A DNA stretch of 64,000 nucleotides from Poecilobothrus nobilitatus (GCA_947095535.1 OX352773.1:154498771-154562770), one strand, 5' to 3'. Numbered from the stretch's first letter, positions 10,717-23,079 are shown. Notes: generated by a model not told the origin, from the letters alone. Program-made: numbers and translations.

Positions 10717-12180
10717 TATTATTTTTGAAATTTTTAAAATTTAAATGAAGAATGAAAACAAAAAAACAATAAAAAATTAAAAATTTGATCGCAAATCACG
10801 ATTTTTACTTTATTGAAGCAAAGTCTGAAGAATGACTGAATTAATAGACTGAAAAAATAACAGCTATATTAAATTAATGTTTTTTTTGGAAGCTTTTAAT
10901 ATTAAATTAAATATTTGACATATTATATAATATAGTATGTATGTATGTATAGCATTCACTATTATTGTATATATGTTTATAGTACCTATCTACAATAGTA
11001 TTCACATATACACTAATCTGCCAAACTTTTTAAACAGTAGTTATTTTTTAGTTGAATAATGAATATGCGTGTAATACATACATGCCTACATACATACAGG
11101 TACATAAAAAAGTATTAGTACCTTATTAAGTTTGCTTTGATTTGAAAAAATTTGAATCTTAAGATGATGGCCCAATGCTTACTTTGCTTCCTTTACTTTG
11201 AATACATTTTCATTCAAATATCAAATATCAAATTATTCAACGCAAGGTACGGGAATTCGAAAATTAGAGCTAATCTATATTGACTATTAAATTGAATTAT
11301 TAATTATATATAAAATTGAAGCTTACTGCTTAGTATTTTAAGGATTTTGCAGAAGAGATCTAGTGTCACGGTCGCTATGTATGTAAAATAATTTTTTAAA
11401 TTTACTGAATAATAACAAGTTGAATTCGTTGTGATAACTCTTCTTTATTTTACTTAATTTAACTATTTATAACTTATTATATTACTAACGCTACTAATAC
11501 TATAATCCATAATTAATTTAATACAATATATTATTTGATTCATTTACAATACTAATATAAATTGGGTTAAATAAAATAATAAGATTTGGTAATCAATGTC
11601 CATTACATTCTTATCGCTAATTGATACACACATAGCATAACCATTACTTTCCTTAGGTTATTAGCATGAAACCAAGAAAGTATAAAATATGATTACTTAT
11701 GATTATTCAATGCATTCCATACAATGTATATGATTTATAATGATTAATCAATACATAACATTGTTTATTTTTATTAGATGGGTCAATGCATTCATATTAA
11801 ATTAATAAAGAATGCAAATACAACGAAAGGTTGACGACCTACATATATAATTCTTATCTTTATATTTAATTTAATAAGGGCAATTCCTTATGCTATACAT
11901 TATTTACGTATTTTATATTACACTAGTCATTAAGATCGTATTGAATTAAATGAAAAAAAAAAAGCTTAAAAAACATTACAACTTATAGTTTTTTTTTTTT
12001 TTAAATAACTGTAAACTATTGCCTGGTAGAAGTGTTTAGAAAGAACTTGTAATTAGCTTTCTCTAAAAACCAAGAACTGTTTAATATTTTATAAACCGTT
12101 CAGGAAAAATAAAATTCTAGCAAAGTAACAGTTATAGGTACCTACTAATATAATTTATTAGGCCTAAGTTAAAAAAAAAA
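10717..12180. other. 5' flank of the minus-strand ALDH; no gene seen
   Basis: It should hold the promoter and 5' UTR of the minus-strand ALDH, but no clear core promoter stands out. A short gtatgtatgtatgtat run lies near 10936-10950. The rest is AT-rich without recognisable features. Confidence 0.5.
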
Positions 12181-13092
12181 CAAGTAAAAATAACAGTAAG
12201 TCGATGCAACCGACTTATTTATACCCTACACCTAAAACATTCCAATTAAATTAAAAATCCATAAGTTATTTTAGTTAGGTATTTAATACAAGCTAAAAAA
12301 AATAAATGCTGTTACAACCTTTGTACAAAATTTCAGGTTTCTATCTTTATTAAATTCGAAAATATGATTGTTAGGTCTTGGGAAGTGTGTGAAGGCACGC
12401 GGACCACCACCCCAATTCATCTCAAATTTTAGAGATATCAACAGAGTAGAACATTCTTATATCAAATTTCAAGTTTATATATTTATTAATTTCGAAGATA
12501 TGCTTGTTTGGTCTTAGGAGTTGTGTGGCAAATACCCGAACGACCACTCCAATTCCTCTCAAATTTTAGACAAATCAGGGATTTAGGAAACAGTACCCTC
12601 CTATCAAATTTGAAGTTCCTATCTTTATTAATTTCGAAGATATGCATGTTCGGTTTTGGGAGTTGTATGGGAGGTACCCGAACAACCGCTCCACTTCATC
12701 TCAAATTTTGGGGATATCAGGGATTCAGAAAAACACATCCTCGTACAAAATTTTAAATTTCTATCTTTATTAATTTCGAAAATATGCGTATTAGGTTTTG
12801 GAAGTTGTATGGGAGGTACTCGAACGCATGGTCCGATTTCGCCCATTTACAATCCCCGTCTTACCTTAGTCATTGTTAACCTACAGTATAAATTTCATCA
12901 AGATAGCATCATTATTTTTTGAGTTATCGTGCGTACGGACGGACGGACGGACGGACGGACATCGCTAAATCGACTCCGGCGGTGATCCTGATTCAGAATA
13001 TTTATACATGTCTATAACTAACTCGCTTCCTTTTGGTCGTTACAAACACCATACCAAAGTTAATATACCCTATACTTAATGTGTAGGGTATA
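12181..13092 (-). mobile_element. HINE-like family B element, 912 bp
   Basis: Read on the minus strand it starts with the palindrome TATACCCTA...TAGGGTATA (13092 to 13064). It carries subterminal inverted repeats (TGTAGGGTAT at 13082-13091 versus ATACCCTACA at 12221-12230). It ends with a 7-bp-stem hairpin TAAGTCG/CGACTTA (12197-12217) and then CTTG before T-rich DNA. A (GGAC)n run sits at about 12936-12961. The interior holds four monomers of about 140 bp. A second copy is at 61219-61997. Short open frames within it are products of the repeats. Confidence 0.82.
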
Positions 13093-14080
13093 AAAAAAAA
13101 AATTAGTATATTTAACTATGTATTGCTTAATATAACATACATATATGCGTTTCAAATATTAAGCAAAATTTGTTAAGTATTTGAGTATTTTTGGGTGTTT
13201 TACTCGTATTAAATACATATATATTTATTACCTATATAATATTATGTTATTTAAATAAGCTTTGTGATTGTTGTTATGTTAGTACATGTACACTAATTAT
13301 TTTGGCAAGTCATTTTTATTTTTAAGCAAATTAGATATGAATAAACAACTTTTACTTTTCATCAGTTATCTATAAGTACTTAATATATATAAGAAATTTT
13401 AAATTAAGATAATAGAAAATATAATTTAAGAGTTCATACAAGTGAGTAGTAGAATAGTTACAGTTGGTTTCTATAATAATTTAAAATTTTTGTTTATTAA
13501 GTATCCAAAAAGTTGGAAATTTAAAGTACGAAGAGTTTAAAATGTTTTATATTAAATAGTTACAAATGATTGAATAATATTAAAAACGGGAAGAGAGTAA
13601 AATATACATAGTAAGAAAATATACGTAATCTTTACCTTTATGGGGTCCCTATAACTAAAAAAATTATAGAACTAGTAATTACATTGAATACATATATTAC
13701 ATGGTTTCTATTTTATAAATATTTAATCAAATTGGTCTTATGGTAGTTATAATAGTACCTGATTCTAAATATAGAAATAAATGATTCCATGTCTATTCAA
13801 AGCTCATTAAATATGGCAATTTTGTGATATTGAAATTAAATTAAAAGTCAACATTAGACTCCTAACATTAAAAAATAATAATATAGAATATAATGAAGGA
13901 ATATCTCAATATAATTTCTTTGACATTTTAATTAAATATAAAAATTTTTTAAAAATTATTAAAAATTGATGTTTTTTTTTTATATTTTTAAATAAACTGC
14001 TTAAAAATGAAATATGTATATAATTGTTTTTTATTTAGCGTGGCATAGGATATTCAATATTTTTGCCCTTGACTTATAAA
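13093..14080. other. AT-rich DNA, nothing recognised
   Basis: No open frame, RNA gene or repeat boundary that I can support. Confidence 0.6.
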
Positions 14081-14640
14081 ATCGTTTTTAGCACATTCCT
14101 AAAAAAATTTTTTTGAAAAAATATGCTTATTACTTATACTCTATCAATTTGTATGTCTGTCATTTTGTTTACAAAACATTTACACCATTTAAGATAGAGT
14201 AATGGAATTTTAGTCACGGATAGGTTTTATACAAACAATATTTTTCTGTAGCTCTTCTTTAAGAAAGTACAGCGTCTGAACGTCTAAGACGTCCGAGAAA
14301 AAACCATATTCAAAAACAAAAGATATAGGAAGTTTCTTAAACTTTATAAAACAAAACTCATATAAAATAATTTTTTGCGATATTCTATGTAAATTTGGTA
14401 CCTTGTTCTAAACTTTTCTACCTTGAAGAAAACCTTTCTACCTTGAAATTTTGGGAGGACTAAATATATGGCTTCAGTAACTTACCGAAAAAATATTTTT
14501 TTTATATCACCCCATTCAAAAACTTGGTTAAAGGAGTTTAAAAAGAATGAAAATTTATAATTTTTGCACGCCTGGAACTTTAGCACCTATTCATCTGTTT
14601 TTATAGTTTAGAGCAAAAATTAAAGATCAAATATTATATT
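14080..14640 (+). mobile_element. Family D fragment
   Basis: It has the blocks gtctgtc, tttacaaaacatttacacc, atttaagatagagtaatgg and aattttagtcacggata in the order seen at 29.86 and 63.0 kb. A decayed match to the family A body follows (ttgaaattttgggaggac and caccccattcaaaaac). No coding capacity. Confidence 0.45.
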
Positions 14641-16320
14641 TTACGGTATAAAAAAATCTTTACTTAATTAAATTAAGTTTTTTTTTAAATTGAAGAATAT
14701 AATATATATTATGTGTATTTTGATTTTGGACAATTTTTAGAACAAAAAAAAATAAAAATTTTAATAGGAAATTTGTTAAATTACAGTATAAGTACTGTTT
14801 ACATTTATATCTCGGAAGAAATTTTTCAAACTACAAAGCAATATAAAAATTATTTAATTTTTTTGCTACTTAACAGAAAAACATAGATATAAACCTGTTA
14901 TACAGACGTAAAATTGGACAAGTAATTTTATTTCTGAACTTTGGCTAGTTATAGTATCGTATCGAAACGGTGCCTTGTCTATGCTATTTTTGCTCTCTAA
15001 GATCGAATTATAGAGAGCAATAATGCAAATCCACCAACCAACTAAAACCATAATTATTGTTTCTCTGTATATCTGGAACACTTTCAGTGAAAACCTTAAC
15101 ATTTTTTAGTATAAGGTTTAGTATTTAGTATAAGGTTATCTCAGATAAAATGCTTGTACTTTTCCTTTTTAAACCCCTATTAGGGATTAAAAATTCGTTT
15201 TTTTAGACAGATATGTTACTTGGGCACCAGAATAATTTACTTTTGATGCAAAACTAGTCACAATCCCATAAAGCTTTTTATTGTTTTTTTTCAATCGTTG
15301 TTTATATAATCTAATGGCCAATCTAGGGAAGATTAGGTAAGAAATGGTTCGATATTCGCGATGCTCGTACCACAAATGAATTTTCATAAGCCATGTGGAT
15401 TACTTCGAATCTGAAGTTACAAATATTAATTAATATTAAATATTGCAATTTTAAATATCGTGAGGTTTACTAAGTCTAGAAGTTTTTAAAACTTCTACTT
15501 TTATGGAGCAGGATCATCGTTGTATTATTCTTAAGAAACTTTAACTTTGAACAATCCAATTTATATTTCTTTTCCTACGACTGACAGGGTCAGAGTTTCT
15601 TAATTAATAATGCTTTACCCTTCAAAAAACAAAGGACATGATTTCCTCATGTAATGGGATGAATCTAGAATATACATATTAACAATTATTTAATGATTAA
15701 TTGTTCGTTTTGATCAGGCAAAATTGAAATAATTGGATTTTCTTCAACATGTTTATATTAATGACATTAATGACCTTCAACTCAAAAAGAAATTTTTTAT
15801 AAATAAAACAAAATATTTGATTAAATTATTCAAATACAGGGACCTCTCAATAAATGAAACTAAATTTATAGATTTTAGATTATTAACTAAAAGTTCAGAA
15901 ATAATTAATTAAAATTTAATGGTGATTATAATTGTTATTTTAAGAGTGTTTTATTCAAATACAATCAGAAACTTGCTAATAGTTTTGAAAACATAACTCT
16001 TCTTTAAAATTTAGAATATATAGTCTTTTTGTTGACAGTTAGAACAATAAATTTGTAAGAACCCGTTTTCATGTATAACAGTTCAGTTTCATCTCTTAAG
16101 ATTTATAGTAGAAAACTCTATCCGAAATCTGATCTCCTAGATTTAAAAACTTTCCTATATACATTAAAGTGAAATTAATCACTTTAATTAAACTGAAAAG
16201 TAAGTAAAGTACGAATATTATATCGTATGTCTATAATAAACAATAATAAGGTATATATATTAGCAGGGAAAAATATAGCCTAGAGCAATAATACCTAATA
16301 GAGCTTACTTCACAATTGAG
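14640..16320. other. AT-rich DNA with two unassigned minus-strand open frames
   Basis: Minus-strand frames at 15187-15387 (66 codons) and 14866-15102 (78 codons) are open, but I recognise neither product and no splice sites join them. They may be chance or a decayed element. Nothing else is recognised. Confidence 0.35.
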
Positions 16321-16321
16321 T

Positions 16322-16378
16322 TGAGAAATAAGGTATAATTCTTAAAATTTCGCGGTAGGCTTTATTTCACTTTAGAAA
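16322..16378. repeat. Decayed copy of the palindromic element at 17150-17262
   Basis: Blocks gagaaataaggtataat, aatttcg and ggctttatttcacttt follow in the same order as in 17172-17262. Probably a MITE remnant. Confidence 0.4.
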
Positions 16379-16474
16379 TATTATATTATTGTTATATTAT
16401 ATCAATTCAAAATTTCTAGACGACTGTAAAATCCAAATATTTTCCACAGATTTCAAACAATTTTCTATATTCTG

Positions 16475-16643
16475 GTGAGCCCTATGGCCTTTCCCCATCT
16501 CTTCGAGCCACTCTTAGCCCACCTCTTCATAACTCCCTTCGCACTTACCTTGAAGGAATGGAAACTGCTGCCTTTGCTACCGCGCTCTCGAACAACAACG
16601 GCACCGGGAACGCGGGCGAACCTGCGCAGAAGCAACAGCCCAT
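16475..16643 (+). other. GC-rich island: possible LTR-retroelement leader and gag start
   Basis: The base composition is strikingly GC-rich against very AT-rich flanks, with abrupt borders. On the plus strand TGGTGAGCCCTATGGC (starting about 16473) matches 11 of 16 positions of a tRNA-Trp-type primer binding site as I know it (TGGTGACCCCGACGTG). A pyrimidine-rich leader follows, then an ATG at 16558 opening a frame METAAFATALSNNNGTGNAG that continues to about 16643. On the minus strand the same DNA offers ATG with MGCCFCAGSP and a near-perfect donor (CAAG/gtaagtg) at 16550. A retroelement remnant fits best; a host exon cannot be excluded. Confidence 0.35.
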
Positions 16644-16893
16644 GTTCCTTCAAAACAATTTTTTTTTGTTTTTCATAAAAATGTCTATATTTTCACAAAA
16701 TTTATTATTATTTTTCACAGAGAACACTTAAAATTTAATCCTTTGTATAGAAAGCTGAAACACTATTTTCCCCCCATGATTTCAAATTCTTTATTATTAG
16801 CTTTTCCAGAATATTTATAAATATTTTAGAAAAAGCGTCAATCCAGATTTTGTAACCAACTGAATTAAGTTCGGCAAAATTATTACATTAAAA

Positions 16894-16962
16894 AGTGAAA
16901 TAAGTTTGAATGTTAAATTTATACGAAATTCTTTCATTTTTAACTTGTCGAACTTATTTCAT
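16894..16962. repeat. Short inverted repeat with TTATTTCA arms
   Basis: aagtgaaataagttt faces aacttatttcatt about 40 bp on. The arms resemble those at 17150-17243 and the flank motif of the 3.6-4.9 kb element, so the three may be related. Confidence 0.35.
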
Positions 16963-17149
16963 TATGAAAAATCACTGACTGACGAACGTACAGAGTGAAA
17001 TGTGCCAAAAAAAAAAGAACACATTTTATTACTAAATTAAGCTGAAATATGGTAATTAAGTTATGAAAGAAAAATATTAAAAAATGTTATTATTGGAATA
17101 ATAAATTACAATAATTACGTTTTAATTCCATTATTTTATAAAAATAATT

Positions 17150-17262
17150 AGGCCTTATTTCACTTTGGAATGAGAAATAAAGCCTAATACGCGTAATTTC
17201 GGGATTTATGGTTTATTTCTTGTTCCAAAGTGAAAAAAGGCCTATTAAGCTTTATTTCTCCC
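17150..17262. mobile_element. Palindromic MITE-like element
   Basis: The arm at 17150-17170 (AGGCCTTATTTCACTTTGGAA) pairs with 17223-17243 at 20 of 21 positions. A second nested pair, gagaaataaagcctaata at about 17173 and tattaagctttatttctc at about 17243, matches at 17 of 18. The unit is short, non-coding and foldable. A relative lies at 16322-16378. Confidence 0.6.
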
Positions 17263-17895
17263 CGCCATATATATTAGGAAGCTTGACTTGAAAAGACATT
17301 TTATAAAAAATATTTGTCTGGTCTTTAAAATGTTTAATTTTAACATCTTTTACAAATATTTAAAATTAAGTATAAGTCATATTTAGAAAAGTTTTATAAT
17401 AAATTTTAATGGGAACTCTTATCGTAACTCTAAAGAAGTCTTATTAAAGTGTATTTATTATTTATTTAAGATCCAAATTATATTAAATTTTGTATCGCTT
17501 CATCGAAACGTTTTTTTTTTTTTTGAAGGGTGTGAACATTTTTAATTATAATTATTTGCCAGATATTTCAATTAATTAACAAAAAAAAAAAAAAAAATTA
17601 TAGTTAAAATATTTTTAATATAAAAAAAATTAATTTTATTGTTATAATAAATTCATAAAATACGTCAAAAATTCCTCTATGCTAAAAAAAAACAAAATTT
17701 ATTAATTAAAAAAATTTAATTTAAAGTTTAAAAATATCTTTCTCCAGTTCAATTCAGATTCTTCAATATTTTAAGACTATTCTGTGGTTTTATTATTTTT
17801 TTAATTTTTTAATATTTTCATGAAAATTGGGAACGTGACCATACATAAAATAGCTCTAATTCTAATAATAAAAATAATTCTATTATATTATAGAC

Positions 17896-17936
17896 ATATT
17901 ATATATATATATATATATAATATATATATATATAAA
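17896..17936. repeat. TA microsatellite
   Basis: Interrupted (TA)n tract of about 40 bp. Confidence 0.85.
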
Positions 17937-18569
17937 ATATTATATAGATATTCTCATTATAATTTTTACTTACTTAATTTTCAGAAAAGAATTAATTACC
18001 TGTAATAATAATAAAAATATTTAAAGAAATTCCTTTTATATTTTTTTTTTTTTATAATTTTTACCTATTTTTAGAAACAATTGTTTTTTAGAAATTAAAT
18101 TAAATGGAAAAAGGAAATTTTTTTTTTTTTTTAAATAAATTATTATCTAAATTAAATTAAAAACAAAAAAAAAAAAAGAAAATATTGAGTGAGTTTTAAA
18201 TTCCTTCTGAATGATTTTTCATAATATACTTATAGAGATTTTTAATCTTCAAAATTCATTAATCTTTAAAAAAAAACGACAAAACAAATGTATACGTTTC
18301 AATAAGGAAAAAAGTTTCAAACCTATAAATTAAAACTTTATAAGTATATGTACAAATTTTTCAAAATTTTTCTTTTAAGAGCGATGGCGATTGCGGTAGC
18401 TATTTTCATTGAACTCGATTGACAGCTCCGGTATATGTACTCAGGATATAATGTAATTTTTCAGCTCCAAAAAAAAAATTTACCCGTCAGGTGCAATTTG
18501 TTTGACCGATCGCATGGGAAGTATGTAATTTCAACTATAATGTGTAATTGACTTGGCTTTATCTAAAAC

Positions 18570-18591
18570 ATATATATATATATATATATAA
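18570..18591. repeat. TA microsatellite
   Basis: Uninterrupted (TA)n of about 20 bp. Confidence 0.85.
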
Positions 18592-21132
18592 ATATTGTAA
18601 AATGTTCCTTATCAAAGTGTATTTAAAATTTTCTAAATTATATTTATAGTATTTTTATTTTTTGTTCTAGAATTTTGAATTTTATAATGTACTTATTCTA
18701 TTTTATTTTTTATATATACATTTTATAATGTACTTATTTTATTTTTTACGGTACATTAAAATTTTCAACTTTATTTTATTGTACACTTAAATAATGGAAA
18801 GAATAACACAGTTAATACAGGTTAATAACATTAAAAGAAAAAAGTTCAAAATAAAAAATATCCTTTCTGTATAATATGAACTTATATTTTCTCTTTTATC
18901 AATGCATAGTTTACCTTTTTTTTTTTGTTTTTTTTTTTTTTTTTTTATAAAAACCAATTTTGATTTCAATTTTTCTTTTATATCCATTCTGCCTTTTTCT
19001 TTTTTCATGATTTTATTTTATTCCTCTTTCGCGAAAACAAAATACCAAAAACATGAAAATAAAAACACATAAACAAATTAATTTTTTTTTCTCAATGAAA
19101 TTTTCCACGTGGGAATTTCACATTCATAAATATTTTTGTTATTTTGTTTAACATCATTTTTAAATTAAAAACATTTTTCCACGTGCTTACTATATAAAAT
19201 AATAATTAAATGAACATGCGCTTTTTTCAACACATACACAATTATACGAAAATTTCCCCTTAATTTGCACGAAAAAAAAAAAAAAAAAAGAAAACAGAAA
19301 AAAAATACAACAAAAAAGTTAATTTTCACCAATAAATTGGTGAAAATATTATTTGTTTTCATTTCAGTTTGTTTTTCATTTCACATTTTATTTTATTCTT
19401 TTAGGAAATTAAAAAAAAATCAAAAAAAAAAAAAAAAAAAGGAAAATTAAAACAAATTTATGTGTGTGTATCTGTGTGCGTACGTATTAAGATGAATAAA
19501 AGAAAAATTTATTTTTCATTTAAAATAAAAATTTTCATTTCTTTTAAATTTAGTCTTTCACGTAAATTGAAATCGAATGAACGCCTTTATAAATTTTTCC
19601 TTTATTAAAAAAAGAAAAAAACAAAAACCGTTTTTTTGACGTGTTTTTTGAAAAATATTTTTTTTTTTTTTTTTTTATGAAAAAAAAAAAAATGTTGGAA
19701 AATCACCGTGAAAGTTATCATAATTTTTAAACTAACTGACAACGAATTTTCTTTTAAATTTAACCTTTTTTTTTTTTGTTTTTGTTTTTTGTATTTTAAA
19801 GTTAAATTTTTTTTTACACCATTGCTATAGGTGCTATTTTGTTGGAATGATAAAGTGAAGTGTTGTCAAATGAGGTGAAAAAATTAATGTGTAATAAGAA
19901 TTAGTTCTTAGAATAATTTATCTTTTGAATATTTAGTTAGTCATTTCTTTTTTGTATGTTTAACAAAAAAAAAAAAAAAAAAATAAAAAACAAAAATTAC
20001 TGTCATTCATTAGTTATCTTCATAAAAATATTTTTGTTTTTGTTTTTTTGTTTTTTTTTTTGCCAATAATAAAATTCTAATTTTAAATCTTTTTTTTTTT
20101 AAATTACCCCAGGATATTTTAGCCCATTTTGTGTTAATCCATTGCCAATATGAAAATAAATAAAAAATAAGGAAAAAAAATTGATTTACTGACTTTTTTT
20201 TTTTTTATCATAATCTAAAATTTCAAAGTCTTAAAAAATTAACAAGCCAGAAAAAAATAAAAAAATAAGAAAAAAAAAATTTATGGTATTTATGTACATG
20301 TTGTACAAATAAAATTCAAATAAAAAAGTTGTAGATGTGGTGAATTCGAAAAGTAATTTAAAAGAAAGAAATTATGTGTTGAAAATTTTGATTTTCAAAG
20401 GATAAAAAATAAAAATAAAATAAACAAAAAAAAAAAGTGAAAAAAAAAAATAATTTTAAAGAAAATTAAAAAGGAAGAAGTAAAAAAAACATACGATTTA
20501 AATCGTTTTTATTCATTTCAATAGTGGTTTTTATTATAGATTTTCTGTTCTTCATGTTCCACTTATAAAGTTTTACATTGGAAAAGAAAAAAGTTTTAAT
20601 GAATATTTTACAAGAAATTGAAAATAGTATAAAAAGTTACAATAATTAAGTAAAAATTTAATTATAGGTTTTTTATTTTTTTTTTATTATTATTTTTTGG
20701 ATATACAAAAAAAAAAAGGATGTAAATAAAACAAAAAAAATTAAAAATAAAACGTGTGTTTTAAAATAAAAATATTATATTTAGATTAAAACGTTTCTAA
20801 ACGAATATCATTAAAAAGAATCTTTAATTTTGAAAAAAAAAAAACAAAAAAAAAAATTAGTGAAAAAAAAAAAATGAAAAACAAAAAATTAAAAAAAAAA
20901 TAAATAAAAAATTTCTTTTCATTTTTGATTTGAAATTGTTGAAAACTTGTTTTTTTTTTTTGGTTTTGTTTTTTTGTTTTCCTTTTTTCATTTTGACTTT
21001 TTACTTTTCGAAATAAATTAACTGTATTAACTAAAAATAAATAAGTCCTTAGAATTCTTGGAAGGATAAAACTTGTTTATACCTGTATACATATAATATA
21101 TTAAATGTTTTATTTTTTGTTTTATCCTCAAG

Positions 21133-21176
21133 GATCACCTTTAAATGCGAATGATAATTGGGGAATGTATTTATAT
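21133..21176 (+). CDS. Possible 44-nt microexon (unidentified gene)
   Basis: A T-rich acceptor (ttttgttttatcctcaag) precedes it and a perfect donor (gtaagt at 21177-21182) follows. Only one of the three frames is open; it reads SPLNANDNWGMYLY after a split first codon, with the end in phase 0. GC content is clearly higher than in the homopolymer-rich flanks. If real, the surrounding block is intron of a plus-strand gene whose other exons lie outside. I do not recognise the peptide, and a chance arrangement is possible. Confidence 0.35.
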
Positions 21177-22509
21177 GTAAGTAAAAAAAAATATATATAT
21201 ATATACATATAGAGTGTTATAGATATATAAATATTATGTATATATTAGTGTATATAATCCATATAATAATAAGATAAAAGTTTAAAATGATAAGAAAATA
21301 TAAAGAAAAAACAAATTATTTCTTTAAGTTTGGGGGGCAAAAAATGATTTTTTTTTTTTTTTTTTTTGTGTTCAATTGGAATTTCTTTGAATTTAACTGT
21401 AATGTAATTTGAATTATTTTTAAAATGTTAATAAAAAAAAAAAAAAAATATATTTTTCTTTTCAAATGAACAAAATACAAAAAAAAAAAAAGGTAAAAAA
21501 TAAAAAATAATTTTTATGTTTTCTAAGAAATAAAATGAATTTTATTTTATTACTTTTTTTTTTTTTTTTTTTTTTTTGTAAGTTCTCATTTGACTTTTAG
21601 TAGTTATATTTAAGTACTTTTAGTCAAGTTCTTAGAAAATATATTTATTTTTAGTACTGTAGGTTGGAGAAGGTGTAAAATATATAGTTAAGTTAGAAAA
21701 TTTAACTTAACAATGTTAAGAATATTTTATTTCTTTTTAATGCTCAAAAATTTTTTTAACTATAATATAAAAACATTTAATTTATCTTAATTTTGAAAGT
21801 GTTTTTGAGAAAATTTTTTTTTTTTTTTTGTTTTTGTCTAAGGTAACAAAATAAAACGTAATCTTAATTAAAAAAAAAAAAAATAAAATTTCTCGTTTTT
21901 GAGAGTAAATTAAAGGGAAATTTTAAAAAAAGAAAAAAATTATACAAAATTAATCATTTTGTCATTTATTAAAATGACAAAAAAATTTTAGAAAATTTAT
22001 TTTTATTTAATTTAAAAACATAGTAAAATGTTTTTAATTTTTTTAATTTATAAAAAAAGATTGAATGATAATTTGATAAATATTAAAATTTTTAATAAAA
22101 ATATCAATTTTTTATGGAATTTTTAACAAATTTTGTAATTTAGGGAATATTACAACGAAAAAAAATATTTTTTGTATAATAATAAAATATTTATATTTAA
22201 TTAATATTATTTTAAAAAATTTTTAAAAAATTAAAAGTAGAATGGGTGAATTTTACTTTGATATTGAGTGAACTACTTTTTGATATATGTAAGTACATTT
22301 ATTAAATATGTTCGTTTCAAATAACTTTTTTTTTTCCTATTAGATTTTTCTTTTTGGAAAATATATGTTCTGTACATGTACATTCTTAGTTAATGAAATG
22401 AATCGATTGGAGGGTGATAATCTAATAAAATTTTAGATAGAAAGATTTTTTTATATATATAATACCAAATAGATATGTATTATACCATTTTTACTTTAAA
22501 AAACAAAAA

Positions 22510-22620
22510 ATTTTCACTTTAAGTGGAAGTCATTGTTTTATAAATGCGAATATTTTCATTTTAAGTGCAAATTTTCATGTTTAAGTGCAAGTATTTACAT
22601 TTTTAAATGCATGTTTTTGT
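22510..22620. repeat. Degenerate short tandem repeat (tttaagtgcaa-type)
   Basis: About four imperfect units containing ttttaagtgcaa or close variants, spaced 25-30 bp. Confidence 0.4.
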
Positions 22621-22902
22621 ATTTACTTAATTTGTTACAAGTAATAATATAAATATAATTACATGTATATCATTCTTTAAAAATTTTTTAGCACCTTCAT
22701 TGCCCAGTCGATATATTCTTCTATTTAATGTTATTTGCTAATTATGTTTTTTAATTAAATATAACAAATTAAAGCATGGGATTTCTTAGGATATATTAAA
22801 TTTAATTTAAAATTAGTATATGTATATATGCATTAAAAAGAATGTACGAGTTAACTTGTATCTGGTAATTCTAACCTTCATTTTAGTTTTCATTGCTATC
22901 TT

Positions 22903-22986
22903 CGCACATACGGTGGTATAACTCGTACATACGGTAGTATAACTTGCACATACTGTGGTATAATTCGCACATACCGTGGTATAAGG
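22903..22986. repeat. Four-copy 21-bp tandem repeat
   Basis: Units at 22903, 22924, 22945 and 22966 follow cgcacatacggtggtataac with one to three changes each. The 21-bp period keeps a minus-strand frame open as a seven-residue repeat (YHGMCEL-like). With no other coding support I treat it as a minisatellite. Confidence 0.8.
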
Positions 22987-23047
22987 AACTTACTAGGAGT
23001 ATAGTTGTAGTTAGTGTAGATGTACAACCTATAGATGCTAATTGAAA

Positions 23048-23077
23048 GTATACTCGTATGTAAATATACGAGTATAC
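23048..23077. repeat. Perfect 12-bp inverted repeat (hairpin)
   Basis: GTATACTCGTAT, a 6-nt loop, then ATACGAGTATAC. It lies about 60 bp from the 21-bp tandem repeat. Confidence 0.8.
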
Positions 23078-23079
23078 TC

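Larger units (their letters stand above)
17270..22500. other. Low-complexity, A/T-homopolymer-dense block
   Basis: Runs of ten or more A or T recur every few hundred bases, with TA dinucleotide tracts at about 17896-17936, 18570-18591 and 21190-21204. A less AT-rich patch at about 18378-18545 has a 28-codon open stretch but no identifiable product. The one coding-like item is the possible microexon at 21133-21176. The block could be part of a large intron. Confidence 0.6.

Noticed and set aside
12508..12922. Overlapping 72-88-codon frames on both strands
   Set aside because: They lie entirely inside the tandem monomers of a family B element and are not conserved in the 61 kb copy.
14866..15387. 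Two minus-strand open frames that could be pieces of one protein
   Set aside because: No known motif recognised, no splice sites or frame continuity between them, and the length is within chance for such AT-rich DNA.
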